From Coprinellus micaceus (lineage: Eukaryota; Basidiomycota; Agaricomycetes; Agaricales; Psathyrellaceae), in NCBI GenBank assembly GCA_951394405.1, contig OX596343.1, positions 2,542,001 to 2,606,000 on the forward strand: DNA of 64,000 bases. Reading direction: 5' to 3'. Below the pieces are notes generated by a model, which was given only the letters and a program-made list of their open reading frames with translations, was not told the DNA's origin and searched no databases. The translations under genes were made by a program, and so were the position numbers. Every line of letters starts with the position of its first letter. Positions within the stretch are counted from its first letter, which is position 1. Shown here one piece after another: positions 44,310-55,900 of the stretch.

Positions 44310-45890
44310 GCGGCTCCAAACGAAGCGTAGCTGGACAGCGAGCCTATTGTCGTCGGCATAATACCACTGCTGAGCCTTCGTTCACCCACTCGGTGAACCC
44401 CTGAAACATTTCCTGGAGCCGAGGAACCTATCGCCCTGTAGCCGTTCTGGACATACCATACCCGGACGATAGGAGGGAACGTCGACGCCTCGACGTAAAG
44501 CACACCAATCCCAGAGTTAGGCACGCCGTCCAAAACACATTTCTGCAGCGAGGTATTCCTTGCGCGAGTCCATTATAGCACCCCTTTTCCCGCAGCGGCT
44601 ATCAGACGATTCGGACTCTAACTCGAACGCGACTCGGATCCGGGCGTGTAGGGTCCAGGTGACAGGTTGCGAGCGTTGAGCTAGGGCCAAGTGTATGTGA
44701 GGTCTGGCTCTATGGGAATAGCTCTGAGTGAGCCATTTCTCTGCGTTGAGGGGCACTCCAGAAGGAAGGGGGATTTTGGGGTGAAGGGGTATGTGAATTG
44801 AAGGACAGTGGAACTTCGCACCTTCTCGCCACACTCGGTTGGTTTGACACTCACCCTCGTGGGGCCTCTTCCAGTCGGCTTCTTGGCACCTTCCACAACA
44901 GCAAAATACCGCTCGCCAGCCCCCACACTCCTTCATGGTAGGGTCGTTGGGGTCGGGTACGTCAGGACCGTACTTGTGCTGTATGTCAAGTCGGCCTTCA
45001 CAATCGGAGGAGTAGAGAGATCAGAAACATACTTACCTCGAGGTTATCGCATGTTGATACACGGTTAGTCGGGACCTATTTCACGGCGGAGAAGAAAGTA
45101 TCCCAGTCGGTGCCGGGAGACTTCTGCGAGTGGGGCCTTGGCCTCGACCGGTGACAGTCGCCGTGCAGATATCTCCGTAGATGCACACAGATAGGGAGAA
45201 ATTCAGAGGGGCTTTGCTCTACACGTCTGTGAAGCCGTGCACAGCCGTCCGGCGGCGTTGGGGGCTATCGGCGACAATATTCATAAGTCATCCCCCCTAC
45301 ATAGATCTTCGCAAGAACGTGGGTCTGGACGAAGTTGAAAGCAGTCAGGAGGCGGTTCGTACGGGAAACTGGCCCGAAAGGATACCCTAGTCAGATAGGC
45401 GAAGGGATTCCAGGGACAAGTTGGGAGCGAGGCAGGCAAGGACGGAAGGATGTCACACTCGAGATGATGATGGCGGAGCGCGGTCGCGAATTCAGGTTCT
45501 TGTCCCCATCTCGTCCGCACTTCATGACAGGGGTTGATTGGTGTGACGAGAATAGGCGCTCGGTATTCCAGTTCTTTGAGCGGGAGGTTGAACCGTCGAT
45601 AATGGAGCGGACGTGAGAGTAGCTGAAGCTCGCTACATTCTGGACAGTGACTCGCATGCTTGAGGGGCAACGTGAAGGTGCTGAGAAGTCGGAGGCGGGG
45701 ACACATGGAGGAATACTGAGGTGCCTCTCTTTGGTCTCCACAGCCAAAGAGCGAGCAGAAAATCCACGGTATCGGCAGATGAATGAAGCCGGCAGGCAAT
45801 GGAGTAGTCCAGAGTGGACCTACTCGGGCGGGCTGGCTGGTGAGGCTGGTGAGCAGGCCGCTAGGCGCCTCGGTATAGCGTCGAGGGCAA
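44310..45890 (-). pseudogene. Decayed MYND-family copy related to gene J
   Basis: Matches to gene J in the same order but in shifting frames: a helical part with RLRLLSTFTLPLKH and LKELEYRAP near 45560-45720 (J: LLQLLSTFALHPLSR); the finger at about 44830-44936, ECGGWRAVFCCCGRCQEADW with Trp in place of the second Cys of the pair; and the block PPIVRVWYVQNGY near 44460 (J: PPIVRVWCVQEGC). The first third of the gene is missing and there are many stops. The lost zinc ligand shows relaxed selection. Confidence 0.8.
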
Positions 45891-48800
45891 GATGTGTTAT
45901 TGATCCCGTACACTGCTGGCATCTACATCAGGCGTCCTAATCTAATCTAATCTATGGTGATGCAGGCTGTGCTGGGCGCCTAATCGCCCTGGCACAGCAA
46001 GAATCTAGCGTTTGAGCACGCTGCGTTGCTTTCCTGGGAAGTCGGCGTCTGGAGCTTGATGTTCCAGGTATTGTCGATTCTAATGGTCTTCAAGGGACGT
46101 TGGTCCGTGGAAGCAGAACTTGAAGGCCGTTTTGAGAGCAATGGCAGAGCCTTCTACTAGTTCTTCTGGATGAAATACGGACGATATACATCACACCGTC
46201 GGTGGGTCGAAGATAATCCTAGATAAGGCATGATCAACGGTGTGATCTTGGGCATGTACATCAGTCTGACACACCCAATGATATCCGATTCTCTGGCATT
46301 ATCCTCCCTGACAGGTTCTGACAAACATGGTGGATCTGATGACCGGCCGAATGGACCCGCCCCGTGCCCCGGCTACATCTCTCCTGGAATAGTCCGTTCT
46401 GCGGGGGGTAATTCCTATTGTCCTGAAAGGTCGGACTGGGATGTTTCACAGGTGCATGACCTAGGAAAGCTCCACCTTGTGATAGCCCTGGTGCTCGCTC
46501 ACAACATCGAAACCTTTTCGCGGCTCATTTGACGACATGAGAAAGCTCGGCTTGTCCTGCCCGCGACACCCATGTTAGGAGGACGGCTCGCGAGGCGAGC
46601 GTGACCTCATGCCTCGACCTAGCTCTCTGAGGCCTGGCATCCCTAGAATCGTAAACACAAGAGCTCGCCAGTCGGACCGAATCCATACATTTGACTATTT
46701 GCAGGAACGGTGCGGGAACGCTCGGGGATTGGGGACGTCGATAAGTAGGCAACCCGCCACAGTTTCAAGTTTCAACCCCCTGCCATAGCCAGCCCGGCGT
46801 GGGGCACACCCAGAGAGAATTTCGATCTCTAATGAATAGTGATCAAGGCACCGCGTGGCACCGCCATTGGTCAACGCTGGGCTAGCTCTGCTGGGAAATA
46901 AAGCTCCAGGTGATCTCGGCGTCATACCTTCTGGCTCGGTTCGAGCCTCAATTAAAACAAAACACAGGGTGCAGTCAAGGTAGCAAGGGCTATGCTGGTA
47001 CTTGGCGGCGCGCAGAATTGAAAGGGCTTGGATGCAACGGGTCAGTCGCGAGTCTGGACAACGACTGGCATGGTTAGATCGACGGACATCGAAGGCCTGA
47101 CAAGGTAGTTTGTAGCAGGTGTATACCCATTGTCTGTGCCCTAACCTGGTAACCTTCACGTACTGGGCCCAGTATACACTATTGACCGATCTGCGGACCA
47201 AACCTACCCCGAACCCCAGGCTCTCGATCCCGAGCCTGATCCATGGCAGAACGCATGCTAGTAGTACGCTCTGGTCCTGAGTCACATTTGCACCAGTAAC
47301 ACGGAGTAATAGGAATGAGAAACGATTCACGAATGGGAGCGAGCGTACATAGTCCTCCGCACACTGAGTATGGTTTCAGCGAAGAGGATGGCTAAATCCA
47401 AGGCGTCCCAGGCGAACACCGAACGCCATCTCCACCAGCTCCGTCAGGCTGGGGGAGCTGGCGGCGTCTGATACACCTGGTAGATATGTTACAGTCATGG
47501 CTGCACCAGGTATGACAGCAAAAGGGGTGAGCCGGGCTGCTTGGGCTGGCCAAACGTACAACAGTTCCCGGGCCGTCACGCTGCCAACAGTCATAACGTT
47601 TCAGTCCATCTCCACTCACAGTGACGAGCGCCGGTTTTGCGGCAGTGCATACTTGCAATTCTATTCAGTGCTGACGTTCTGTTAAATGGGAACTTCTGAA
47701 GGCATTGTCGCCATGCATGTCCTCGCCATGGACAGTCTTTTGTGTAATTGGACAAGGGAGAACGTAAGCCCGAGAGAGGAGCTGCGTGAACGACGCGGTT
47801 CGTGGAAAAGAAATACACTTGAGGATTCCTACCGAAGGGCGCTATTCGACACCGGTTTCCGAGAGATCGAAGCGATGGATGACGACCATAGCATTTGGGT
47901 AGCGGTATCCTCCAGGATGAGAACACATCACGTGAATCCATTCCACCCAAAGCAATAGTTTAACCTGTCCTCTCCCTTATGTTTATCTTGAAAAGTCTGT
48001 GTCGGCTCATGGGTCGGGTTTCTTGAACACCCCTCTCTCCGCGATATCTGTCTACACCCCACGCAAGGTGAAGTGGGCTTCCGTATCGTATGGCGTTATC
48101 CCCGCTAAGCGCCCATTAGGCGCCGATGTTTGGGCCATGTGGTACCACCTTCTACGGGGTCGGGGCAAGCTCTTTGATTTGGTCCCGAACTGCTGATGGA
48201 CTTTGACGATTCGATTCGAGCCTGGGTTTAGCAAGGTTCAAATAACTACGTGACATTCGTTGAAAGTGCTACAGGACGACACAATGGTAGGTGAGTGATG
48301 ACGTTAACTTATTTGTACCACAACACGCTCGTATGTGATGCTTATGAAATGGTACTCTGAGGCCGCAACGTGTACATCTTTGGACGTCATCTTCGCGGTG
48401 GAGAACATCCTTCGTGCACGTGTGCGATGGGTACTACCTCATGCAGAGCGGCGGGTGCAGTCACATCTGTTCAAGATAGTGGCGATAACTGGCCGGCGAT
48501 GTGTCGCAGACTGGACCCGATGGTAATATAGGCGTCGGGCAGCAGGGTGGTGTGTTCGGGGTCCTCCCACCTCCCCTCGCAGCCTGAGTAAGGGTTCAGG
48601 CCTCAAGCCCTCTCCATCGTTACACTGACACTATTCTATGGATCTCATCAGCGTAGGTGAATTGAGTCCAGCGACAAAGTGACAAGTCAAGAACATACCT
48701 TCATTTCGAGCACGGCTCGTGCTCCGTAAAGTGCTACATAGCAGCCCTTTGCCTTTGGCCCGGCGCTTAATTTGTACGGCGCAAGGGAGCTGTGGCGATC

Positions 48801-49949
48801 TCGGTGACGGTGATGCGCTTGATGACCGACAAGGCGGAGGACTCCTTCGAGCACCTGGGATATGTTGGGGTGACGGTCTGTTGAAGTGAGCACCAAGGTC
48901 GCTGCCTAACGTGCGCTCTCTAATTTGCAGCGGGGACGGTCGGAAACCCATTGGATTCCCGCTCCCAGCATCACGGGGGAACTTCCTTCATATTCTGGGC
49001 GATTTCAACTCACGATAGGACCCCGGACCTCAATTGTAGTAGACAAGTTGCATGGATGGATGAGCTGTGATGCATGTGTGGTGCAGGTACGACGAGGAGG
49101 GGGTGCCTACCGACGGAAGGACCCCGAACACACCCCGCAGCCAAACGCAGACCTGACCCCAGTGGGCAACCGTAACCGCGTTTTCAGTCATCGTCAACGT
49201 GGAGGAATGCGGCAGATACCTTACCAATGATCGACGATCGAATGTTGTCACCCTCTGTGCCCCGTGGAACAAGTCTGGCTTCGGCAAATTGATAATGGAA
49301 GGTTGACTCTGAACAGACGGGCGACGGCCTATTGGAAAGTCAAGTGGTTGTATGCGGTGAGAACCGATAACACGTCGCAGAGGTTGGATTGAGGATTGTG
49401 CTGAGGAATCGAGTTGACGGTACAGAGCAGGCAGGTATGAGTGGATCGAACGGAGACGGGGAGCTTATATAGGGCGAAAACGCCAAGGATGGGCGGTTCC
49501 GCGTTACCCGAGGCTGCGCACCACGGGCCTCAGGGTGAAACTCGAAACTTGACATGGTTGTGATGCGCCAGGGTGGCAGTCCCCTCCAACACGCCTCACT
49601 GGTAGCCCAAGACGAATAATAGGTCTGACGACGCCAACTCGGATTCGACGACGAGCCGAGGGGCGGAGCGTTGTGCCCCTCCCACCTCTTCCTCTGATCA
49701 GCAGAACCGGAGTGACAGGAGCTTCGCCAAGCTTAGGAGCCAGGTTCGGCGGCTGGCAGTGTACGCCAAAGGGTTAATTGATGCATGGTGAGGTGCCGAT
49801 TCGTGGGCACGAGGCCAGGAAACACAAAGTGCCTGAGGTCGCATGCTGGGGGTGTTGGTGCTGGGTCGCGTCGAGAGTCGGGTCGAGCGTCAAACACAAT
49901 TGAGAGACTATGCAGTTGCGGCAATCTTGGTTGTCTAGTCCCGAGCCAA
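45891..49949. other. Four-kilobase gene-poor stretch with unassigned remnants
   Basis: No intact gene was found. A TCTAA repeat (CTAATCTAATCTAATCTA, 45940-45957) marks the left. A minus-strand frame of 211 codons at 46695-47330 and smaller frames at 47376-47950 and 48687-48896 look coding-like but match no family I know and lack good splice pairs. A TTAGGCGCC word lies near 48115. It is probably a decayed region. Confidence 0.35.
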
Positions 49950-49959
49950 CACTCAGGGT

Positions 49960-50700
49960 TTCGATGGCGGGTTGGGTGCAGCACTGAGCGGCCTTGGAGA
50001 TCTTCTCGTTGTGAGAGGGTCCACCATCTTTCTCATGGGTAGCGACGATAGTGGCCCCAGCGAGCTCGGCGGCGGTATCCTCGCCATCGAAATCCGTTTT
50101 TTGATCTCAGCGACGCTTGATAGGCAAATTAGGATCGAGTTCGACACAGGAAGTAGAGCTCGATAATACTCACAGAAGTAGATGAGGACAAGTTCGAAGG
50201 CAAGCCAGCTGACATAGACGATGTTGTACTTGCAGCCAATAGCATTAATGGAGTGGAGTTATCGAGGAGGGTTCGCCGTTGAGGGTGATGGTCTTGCCGG
50301 TGAGTGTCTTGACGAAGATCTGCGTTCCTCCGCCCCCGTGGGGGACAAGGTGAAGAGTAGACTCCTTCTGGATGTTGGGGTCAGAAGGGGTCCTGCCATC
50401 TTCGAGATGCATACCGGCGGCGAAGCTGCTGGTCCGGGGGATGCCTCCATGACGAAGAAAACAGTCGTGACAATCGTGGAGGTAGGGAGGCCCCACGCCA
50501 AGTTCCAGACCTGGAGGGCACCGTTAATGTTGACGCAGTGAGATACGAAGCCGTTTCTGGACCATTGAAAGAACGCGACGGTGGCGATGATACAAATATG
50601 CTTGGGTTTCCGCGGGTAGAAAGGAGGATGTTCCAGGCAACCTTGGGAACGACGTCCCGGCCAAGGGGGTAGAGATGGTGCGCTGTCGAGGTAAGGGACG
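49960..50700 (-). pseudogene. MFS sugar-transporter pseudogene (lactose permease type)
   Basis: On the minus strand, ICIIATVAFFQWSRNGFVSH followed by [15 protein letters not shown] corresponds to the helix pair of fungal sugar permeases usually reading like AFFSQWSGNGLVSYYL and LQIWNLFWA. The segment between them is deleted. Further on, NAIGCKYNIVYVSWLAFELV and, after an intron-like gap, FDGEDTAAELAGATIVATHE match the typical last helix and cytosolic tail. Between these two halves several helices are missing and a polyubiquitin fragment (50281-50424) takes their place. Frames are broken, so no transporter can be made. Confidence 0.72.
50281..50424 (-). pseudogene. Polyubiquitin gene fragment spanning a repeat junction
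   Basis: The minus strand reads [20 protein letters not shown] then VPHGGGG, then [15 protein letters not shown]. This is the second half of one ubiquitin unit (from about residue 45) joined to the first 15 residues of the next, so it comes from a head-to-tail polyubiquitin gene. Changes include L to P, Y to P, loss of the LRLR tail and ATG to ACG at the unit start. It sits inside the sugar-transporter pseudogene, in frame with neither half. It encodes no functional ubiquitin. Confidence 0.88.
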
Positions 50701-51015
50701 TGAGTCGCGCTCCCGGAAGCTCTCGTCAAAATCAGGGGTGGAGGAGAACGGGATGCCTAAATGCACCAGGCGATGCGTAAGAATGACGGCGGTGTGTCGA
50801 GTGTTGGAGACGGCGTATTTCGCAAGTAGTCATTAAGGGTAAGAGCGAGACCCGCAGAGAAGTCGAATTGCCTTTGTTTGAAACCCTAACCCTGTGTCAC
50901 CACTGGCACTTGATCCGGGCTTACTCACTACACCAGCGTCGGCTTCGCCTCAAGAACTCGATAGCTTAACGGTTGTGTCATAAATTATAATATAGAAGTG
51001 CAATACTAAGAACTA
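50701..51015. other. Intergenic stretch, no gene seen
   Basis: Short AT-rich interval (TAAATTATAATATAGAA near 50981) between the transporter relic and the next gene. Confidence 0.35.
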
Positions 51016-51534
51016 CTAGGCCCTTCGATTCCTCTGCCCTTGAGGGTACATCGCCGCGTGCAATTCTTCGAGTAACTGCAAGGGAATCTCAGGCTCTTCC
51101 TCCTCATCGTCGGAGTCAGTGATCGCTCTGAGCGCTTCTTGGAATGCATGAGGGTCAGAAGATGTGTTGCCTTGCAGGGTGGTTCGATCAATGTTTGGGC
51201 TAATTGCGGAGGGAAGAACACCGAGATCCGATTTACTACTATCGTCACCGTCCGAGAGGTAGAGTGAAGAGGGTGTGAGATCAGTTGGATCCGCGGTAGA
51301 GTTTGAGCTCGATGGCGAATCCGCGTCGGGATCGGCTCGGTGAGGTCGTTTGGAACAGTGGTGTTTGTAGGGATAAACGTGGCGGGGCAACACATGATTG
51401 CATTGTGCACACTGGATAAAAATCTTCCAGAACTCTGCCTCCGGAAGGCCTTCAGCGGAAAGAGTGCTGAACGTCTCTTCTGCTTGGCTTTCGGCTTCTT
51501 CGCATTCATTGTGGCATCCTGGACATTGCGTCAA
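51016..51534 (-). CDS. Small acidic protein with a Cys/His zinc-binding-like motif
   Basis: A single-exon frame of 172 residues starting MTQCPGCHNECEEAESQAEE. Two CxxC pairs (CPGC and later CAQC) and a following H..HHC give a pattern like C-x2-C..C-x2-C..H-x..C over the first 60 residues, which may bind zinc. The rest is acidic and serine-rich (LSDGDDSSKSD, TDSDDEEEEPEIPLQLLEEL). I do not recognise the family. Such short Cys/His proteins in mushrooms are sometimes leftovers of transposon genes. Confidence 0.5.
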   Translation of the reverse strand: MTQCPGCHNECEEAESQAEETFSTLSAEGLPEAEFWKIFIQCAQCNHVLPRHVYPYKHHCSKRPHRADPDADSPSSSNSTADPTDLTPSSLYLSDGDDSSKSDLGVLPSAISPNIDRTTLQGNTSSDPHAFQEALRAITDSDDEEEEPEIPLQLLEELHAAMYPQGQRNRRA

Positions 51535-51757
51535 TAACGAGAACGGCCTTTTACAAGAAGAACATCACAGCGTACTCTTAAGTTTGTTGGAACCCCGTGA
51601 AAATCTGCTCTCGACCTTGGGCTGATTGTCCACGAAAATTGGCCTAAAACCGCAAGCGGATTTCGCGTCAGGGAAATTTTCGGGCTGCCATATAAGGTTT
51701 ATGGTGTCGGGGTGATAGGGCCTGGCTGGTTGTTGGGGTCGTCGAGCAACGTTTGAG

Positions 51758-52386
51758 TCAGTTACTTAGTCTATGGATCACGTACAGAATGGACCAACTA
51801 CCTCGTTTTGTGTAGCACTTGACACGGAGGGCCTTGCGACCATAGAAGCGGTCGAGAAGCACTTAAAAAGTGACAAGAGTCAGGCGACTTATAGCAGCTC
51901 TTGACTTGAGGAGGAACTACTCACCGAAATAACCACAAATACCCTTGGCACATTCCGCGATGTACTCGCCGACGAAGGGTCTATTACGACGAGATGTCTT
52001 GTCGCCAGTATTTGCAGACTCAATAAGACTGATTTTTGCCTCTGTGTAGACCTCTGCTTCCTTGGTGGATGAACAGGGACAGCACGGTCCCCGAAAGTGG
52101 TATTCACGTCGGTGTTGTTCAAATTGATCTGGTGGAACTCTTTTGGCGTCGGTGTAGCAGGGCCTGAGAATCAATAAAAGGTGAGACGACGCGGCTATTC
52201 GAACTCAGTGAATCTTACTCACCAAGGCCAAGTCTTCAAGCTTCTGGACGTCATATCCCAGTGAAGAAGGCTCGGCGTCTGGGTTGCGTGATCAGATACA
52301 AGAGAGCTCTGAGCCTCGAGAACGGCGTCTTGCAGAGCTGGGAGGCGATCTTTACGGACGCCGACTGGGGGGATGTAGGTTGTCAT
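51758..52386 (-). CDS. Hypothetical protein, three exons
   Basis: Exons 52386-52223, 52163-51925 and 51861-51758 give 507 bases, 168 residues, with agreeing phases and clean GTGAGT donors. The start MTTYIPPVGVRKDRLPALQD has no signal peptide. The middle holds a Cys cluster HFRGPCCPCSSTKEA and GEYIAECAKGICGYF, and the end reads LLDRFYGRKALRVKCYTKRG. The phase closure and cysteine clusters support a real gene. The family and role are unknown. Confidence 0.55.
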
Positions 52387-52999
52387 GATAGATCTAGTTA
52401 ACTGAAGTAGTGTGCGTGGTAATGGAGATGGTGGCTTGGATACCACATTGTGACAGTACCTCCCCTGTACTTATACAAGCAGACATGGCTCTGATCTGTT
52501 TCATATGGGGCGGTACTCGCTCGTCTGACCACTGCGCCAAGATAGACGGGGCAGTGCCGCGAAGAGGGAGTGGTCTGTTCGAGACTTTTGGCCTCATATG
52601 TTACTCAGCGGGACCGAACTACGCATCACTGAGCCGGTGCTCACGCCTTCATCGGGGCCAATTTACACAGCAGCAGCAGCGATCGTCCATGAACCTGTGC
52701 CGCCACTAGAGTTCCCTTCACGTTTGAGAACCGAATGCCTCGGACACCCCTTTTCGATACTTTGTATCTGGAGGTACCGACAGCAAACCTGCCCCGATGC
52801 TGCGACAAATCTGATCAGCCTCCTGGCCCGCCGAACCCACCAACACAGCCTGGGCTTGTCGCATCCTCCCTGGCTTGTGTCAGCCTGTTCGAGTTGGGCA
52901 TTCAACTTAGCTTAAAATAAGGGCCTCTGGAGTTCCATCGTTCCCCAAGCAACCCCCGTTCTCCTCACTACCTGTCACCTGTTCTACGACAACCTCAGC
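52387..52999. other. Divergent promoter region
   Basis: The three-exon gene runs left and the DUF6698-type gene runs right, so both promoters are here. A short CAGCAGCAGC run lies near 52671. No gene was seen. Confidence 0.4.
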
Positions 53000-55900
53000 A
53001 TGCGTAATGACGAAAATCGGGCAATCAGTCCAGCTGGGACTCCGGCGCTGGAAGACGCCAACTCAGGGGGTAAGGGAAAGAAGCGTCAGAGAGAGGAGGT
53101 CGAGTCCGATCTATTCATGCTCGGACCGCGTAGGAAAGCGTGAGCGCAAATTAATTCATTTGGTGATCACCCTGGTGACGGCTATATCGGTACCAGCGGG
53201 AGAACTGACCGCCTCGTGTCATATGGGCGCTACTTTGGACGAACGGTTCGGACTTTCTGCAACTTCCAAGCCCTTATACAGGAGGGTGTTGTACGCGAGG
53301 AGCAGATGGGTGCGAACAAAGCCACTCTCACAGATCTTGAAGACCAGTACGTTTTTTGTACACCTCGCCTATCCCTTCTGATCAAGTGAATGGGACCTCT
53401 GTTTCAAAGGGAGCGGCAGGAGCATTCCATCTTTAGACAGCTCCTGAGGATCTGCCCGCTTCTTGGAGAGCGATTATTTTCCATGACTCGTACTGACGAT
53501 GATCTCGCGTACGCAGCAACTATGGTAAGTGTTCTGACAAGATATGGGAGACAATCTGACACATACTCTTCGTAGCTGGCGAAAGGGGCCAATACTGCTC
53601 GGGCTGACGATGTCAAGACCCTCAAATCTGCGGTGATAGATTGGATAACTCCCGAGGGTGGAATATTATCACCCTCAATAAACCGAAGTAGCAAGCATGG
53701 ACGGGGATTTCACCACTCGGTGACAGGGAGGTACCTGTGTCCAACTGACTACGACTGGGGTGACGATAAGTGCGTCTAATAATCGGGTCTCTGTTACTCA
53801 GGATCTCTTAATTTTGCCTGCTCGTTATCTAGTGTCCGGCGACAATTGAGATCGGGTCAGCTGGCGGTGTCGGGTGCCCAATGGCCAATGCTCTTGTACC
53901 GCGATCTCAAGTGCAAGGAGGAAGACATGTGGGAGGGGTTACTCAGGGGGAAGATCCTGGTTCAGGTGAGCTTTCCACAGTTTGTGGTTGCTCACAGCTT
54001 ACATCTGCACCTCAGTCACATGGCTGAACCCCCTTTGCAAGGGGATGAATTTTGCTCAGCCGCCCCCCTTTGAAGTAGGGTCAGCCATAGGCCCAGCCAT
54101 TTTGGCTCAGCCATGGCTGGTGCCACCTCCAGCCAGATGGTAGTTGGCAGAGCCATGTCAGACAATGGCTGTGCCATGTCAAGAATGGCTGAGTATGGCT
54201 GGCAATGGCTGAGCAGGGCTGAAGGCCCCTTGGGGTGTTCACAATTCAAATCTTCATTTTGCACTGTTTTCTAAAAAATGGCCCAGCCACTTTCAGAATG
54301 GCTGAGCCATAAAGGAAAATGGCTGGGCCATAGGTCATAATGGCTGAGCCATATGTGATAATGGCTGAGCCATAGGGGAAAATGGCTGGGGCATATGTGA
54401 TAATGGCTGAGCCATATGTGATGCAAACCATTTTTGTCACAATGTCACATTTGTGACATGATGTGACAGGTGTGACAATGATGTGACAGTGTATTGCCAC
54501 ATATGATCACACATTATTTGTAAAATCTAAAAATAGAAATGATGTCATGACCTGATTCCATCATGTCAATGCTATCATTAATTGAATGACCTCACACTCA
54601 TTTAGATAACAACAAAATAGAGTAATTTCCTTGTAACTCTTCCAGTTCTTCTCCGATAAGAATGATCTGGATATCATCTGAAAGCCCTTAATTGGGGCTA
54701 TCAAAGCCAGTAATTCCTGTGATTACATGGCCTCAAAGTATGGTTAAAATGTGCAATTACTTGTGCGAAGACCAGATGAGAGCTATTCATTGGATCTCAA
54801 TGGTTGCATGGCCTCATTTTTGAATGATTACTGATCATGAGATCCTTCATATTATATATATGGAGCATAATGAAATGCTACAACCATCAATAGTGTCCTT
54901 GACCAGCCATAATCTACCAAATATTGAGCACTTGCAGAACCAGGGTCATAAAATGGGTGGTCTGAAGGCCACAACAGTGAATTTCTGGTTGATTTGATGT
55001 TGGATATGCACCATGCAGTAGTAATGCTGGTATCCAAATGCTTTGATGTCCTCAATGTGGGAATCACAGTTGGATATTGGCCAAAAGCTTGCAAATTCAC
55101 AGTGCACAGGCAGTAAATGTGGAATATGACTCCTTTACTAACCGTGGGAAATAATTTAATACCCCTACAAGTGAGGTAGCTGTTACTAAGATCAGAAAGC
55201 AAAAAACCCGAAGGCAAACGGTCCAGAAACAACAAAGATATGGAAGGAAGACTGGTTTTGTTATGGTTCAAAGTGAAGGTGGTTGCAGTGTTCACAAGTA
55301 CACTCACAAACTGACCATTATGGCCATAGGTCAAGACCCTGTGGTCCGTTTGGTGAGATTCTTTTTTTGTTGGAAAGGGATTTCAAATGAAATGTCAACT
55401 TGCCTATTTAGGAAGTGTGGGAAATGTCACAGCCACCACAATAGGGCAAACATACATAATTTTTGTGTTTGTGCAAATTGGTCAATGACAGTACCATTCT
55501 GGGGTAATTGTACATATCAAGACTGATATGCTGCTTTGAGGAGTATCCACTATGTGCTTAAGCATCTAAACCTCTCTACAGACTGAAGCTGCACTCTGAA
55601 TAAGGATTTGGAGACTGTGCAAAGATCTGTTTGTTATTGCCATATACTCTCCCTCTGTGGCATGCTGTATGGATAAAAAGAAAGTATTTGGGCTCCTTTG
55701 ACTGCTTGTGAAACCAATTTGACTATCAAGTTCTGTAGGCTCTGTCCAAGATCACATAAAACCATGTTCAGACACACTTAGTGGTTGGCATTGTATGATT
55801 TGGCCAATTCATGACAATTGACAAAGACCATCAAGTTTAGACATGTATAGTCAGACAGAGCTAATCACTACCTTTCCAATGATACCCTACACACCCTTAT

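Noticed and set aside
45940..45957. TCTAA repeat as a telomere-like or centromere-like tract
   Set aside because: Only three to four units, and not the TTAGGG repeat expected of basidiomycete telomeres.
46695..47330. A 211-codon minus-strand frame as a gene
   Set aside because: No family resemblance, no membrane or signal pattern that holds together, and no splice context. Left as an unassigned remnant.
50245..50496. A functional ubiquitin fusion protein
   Set aside because: The ubiquitin unit lacks its first half, the start codon is ACG, the C-terminal LRLR is lost and the partner is a broken transporter.
54852..55334. A 160-codon frame inside the palindrome-rich element as its transposase
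   Set aside because: It lies in AT-rich DNA, shows no DDE or zinc-finger motifs and no homology I recognise.
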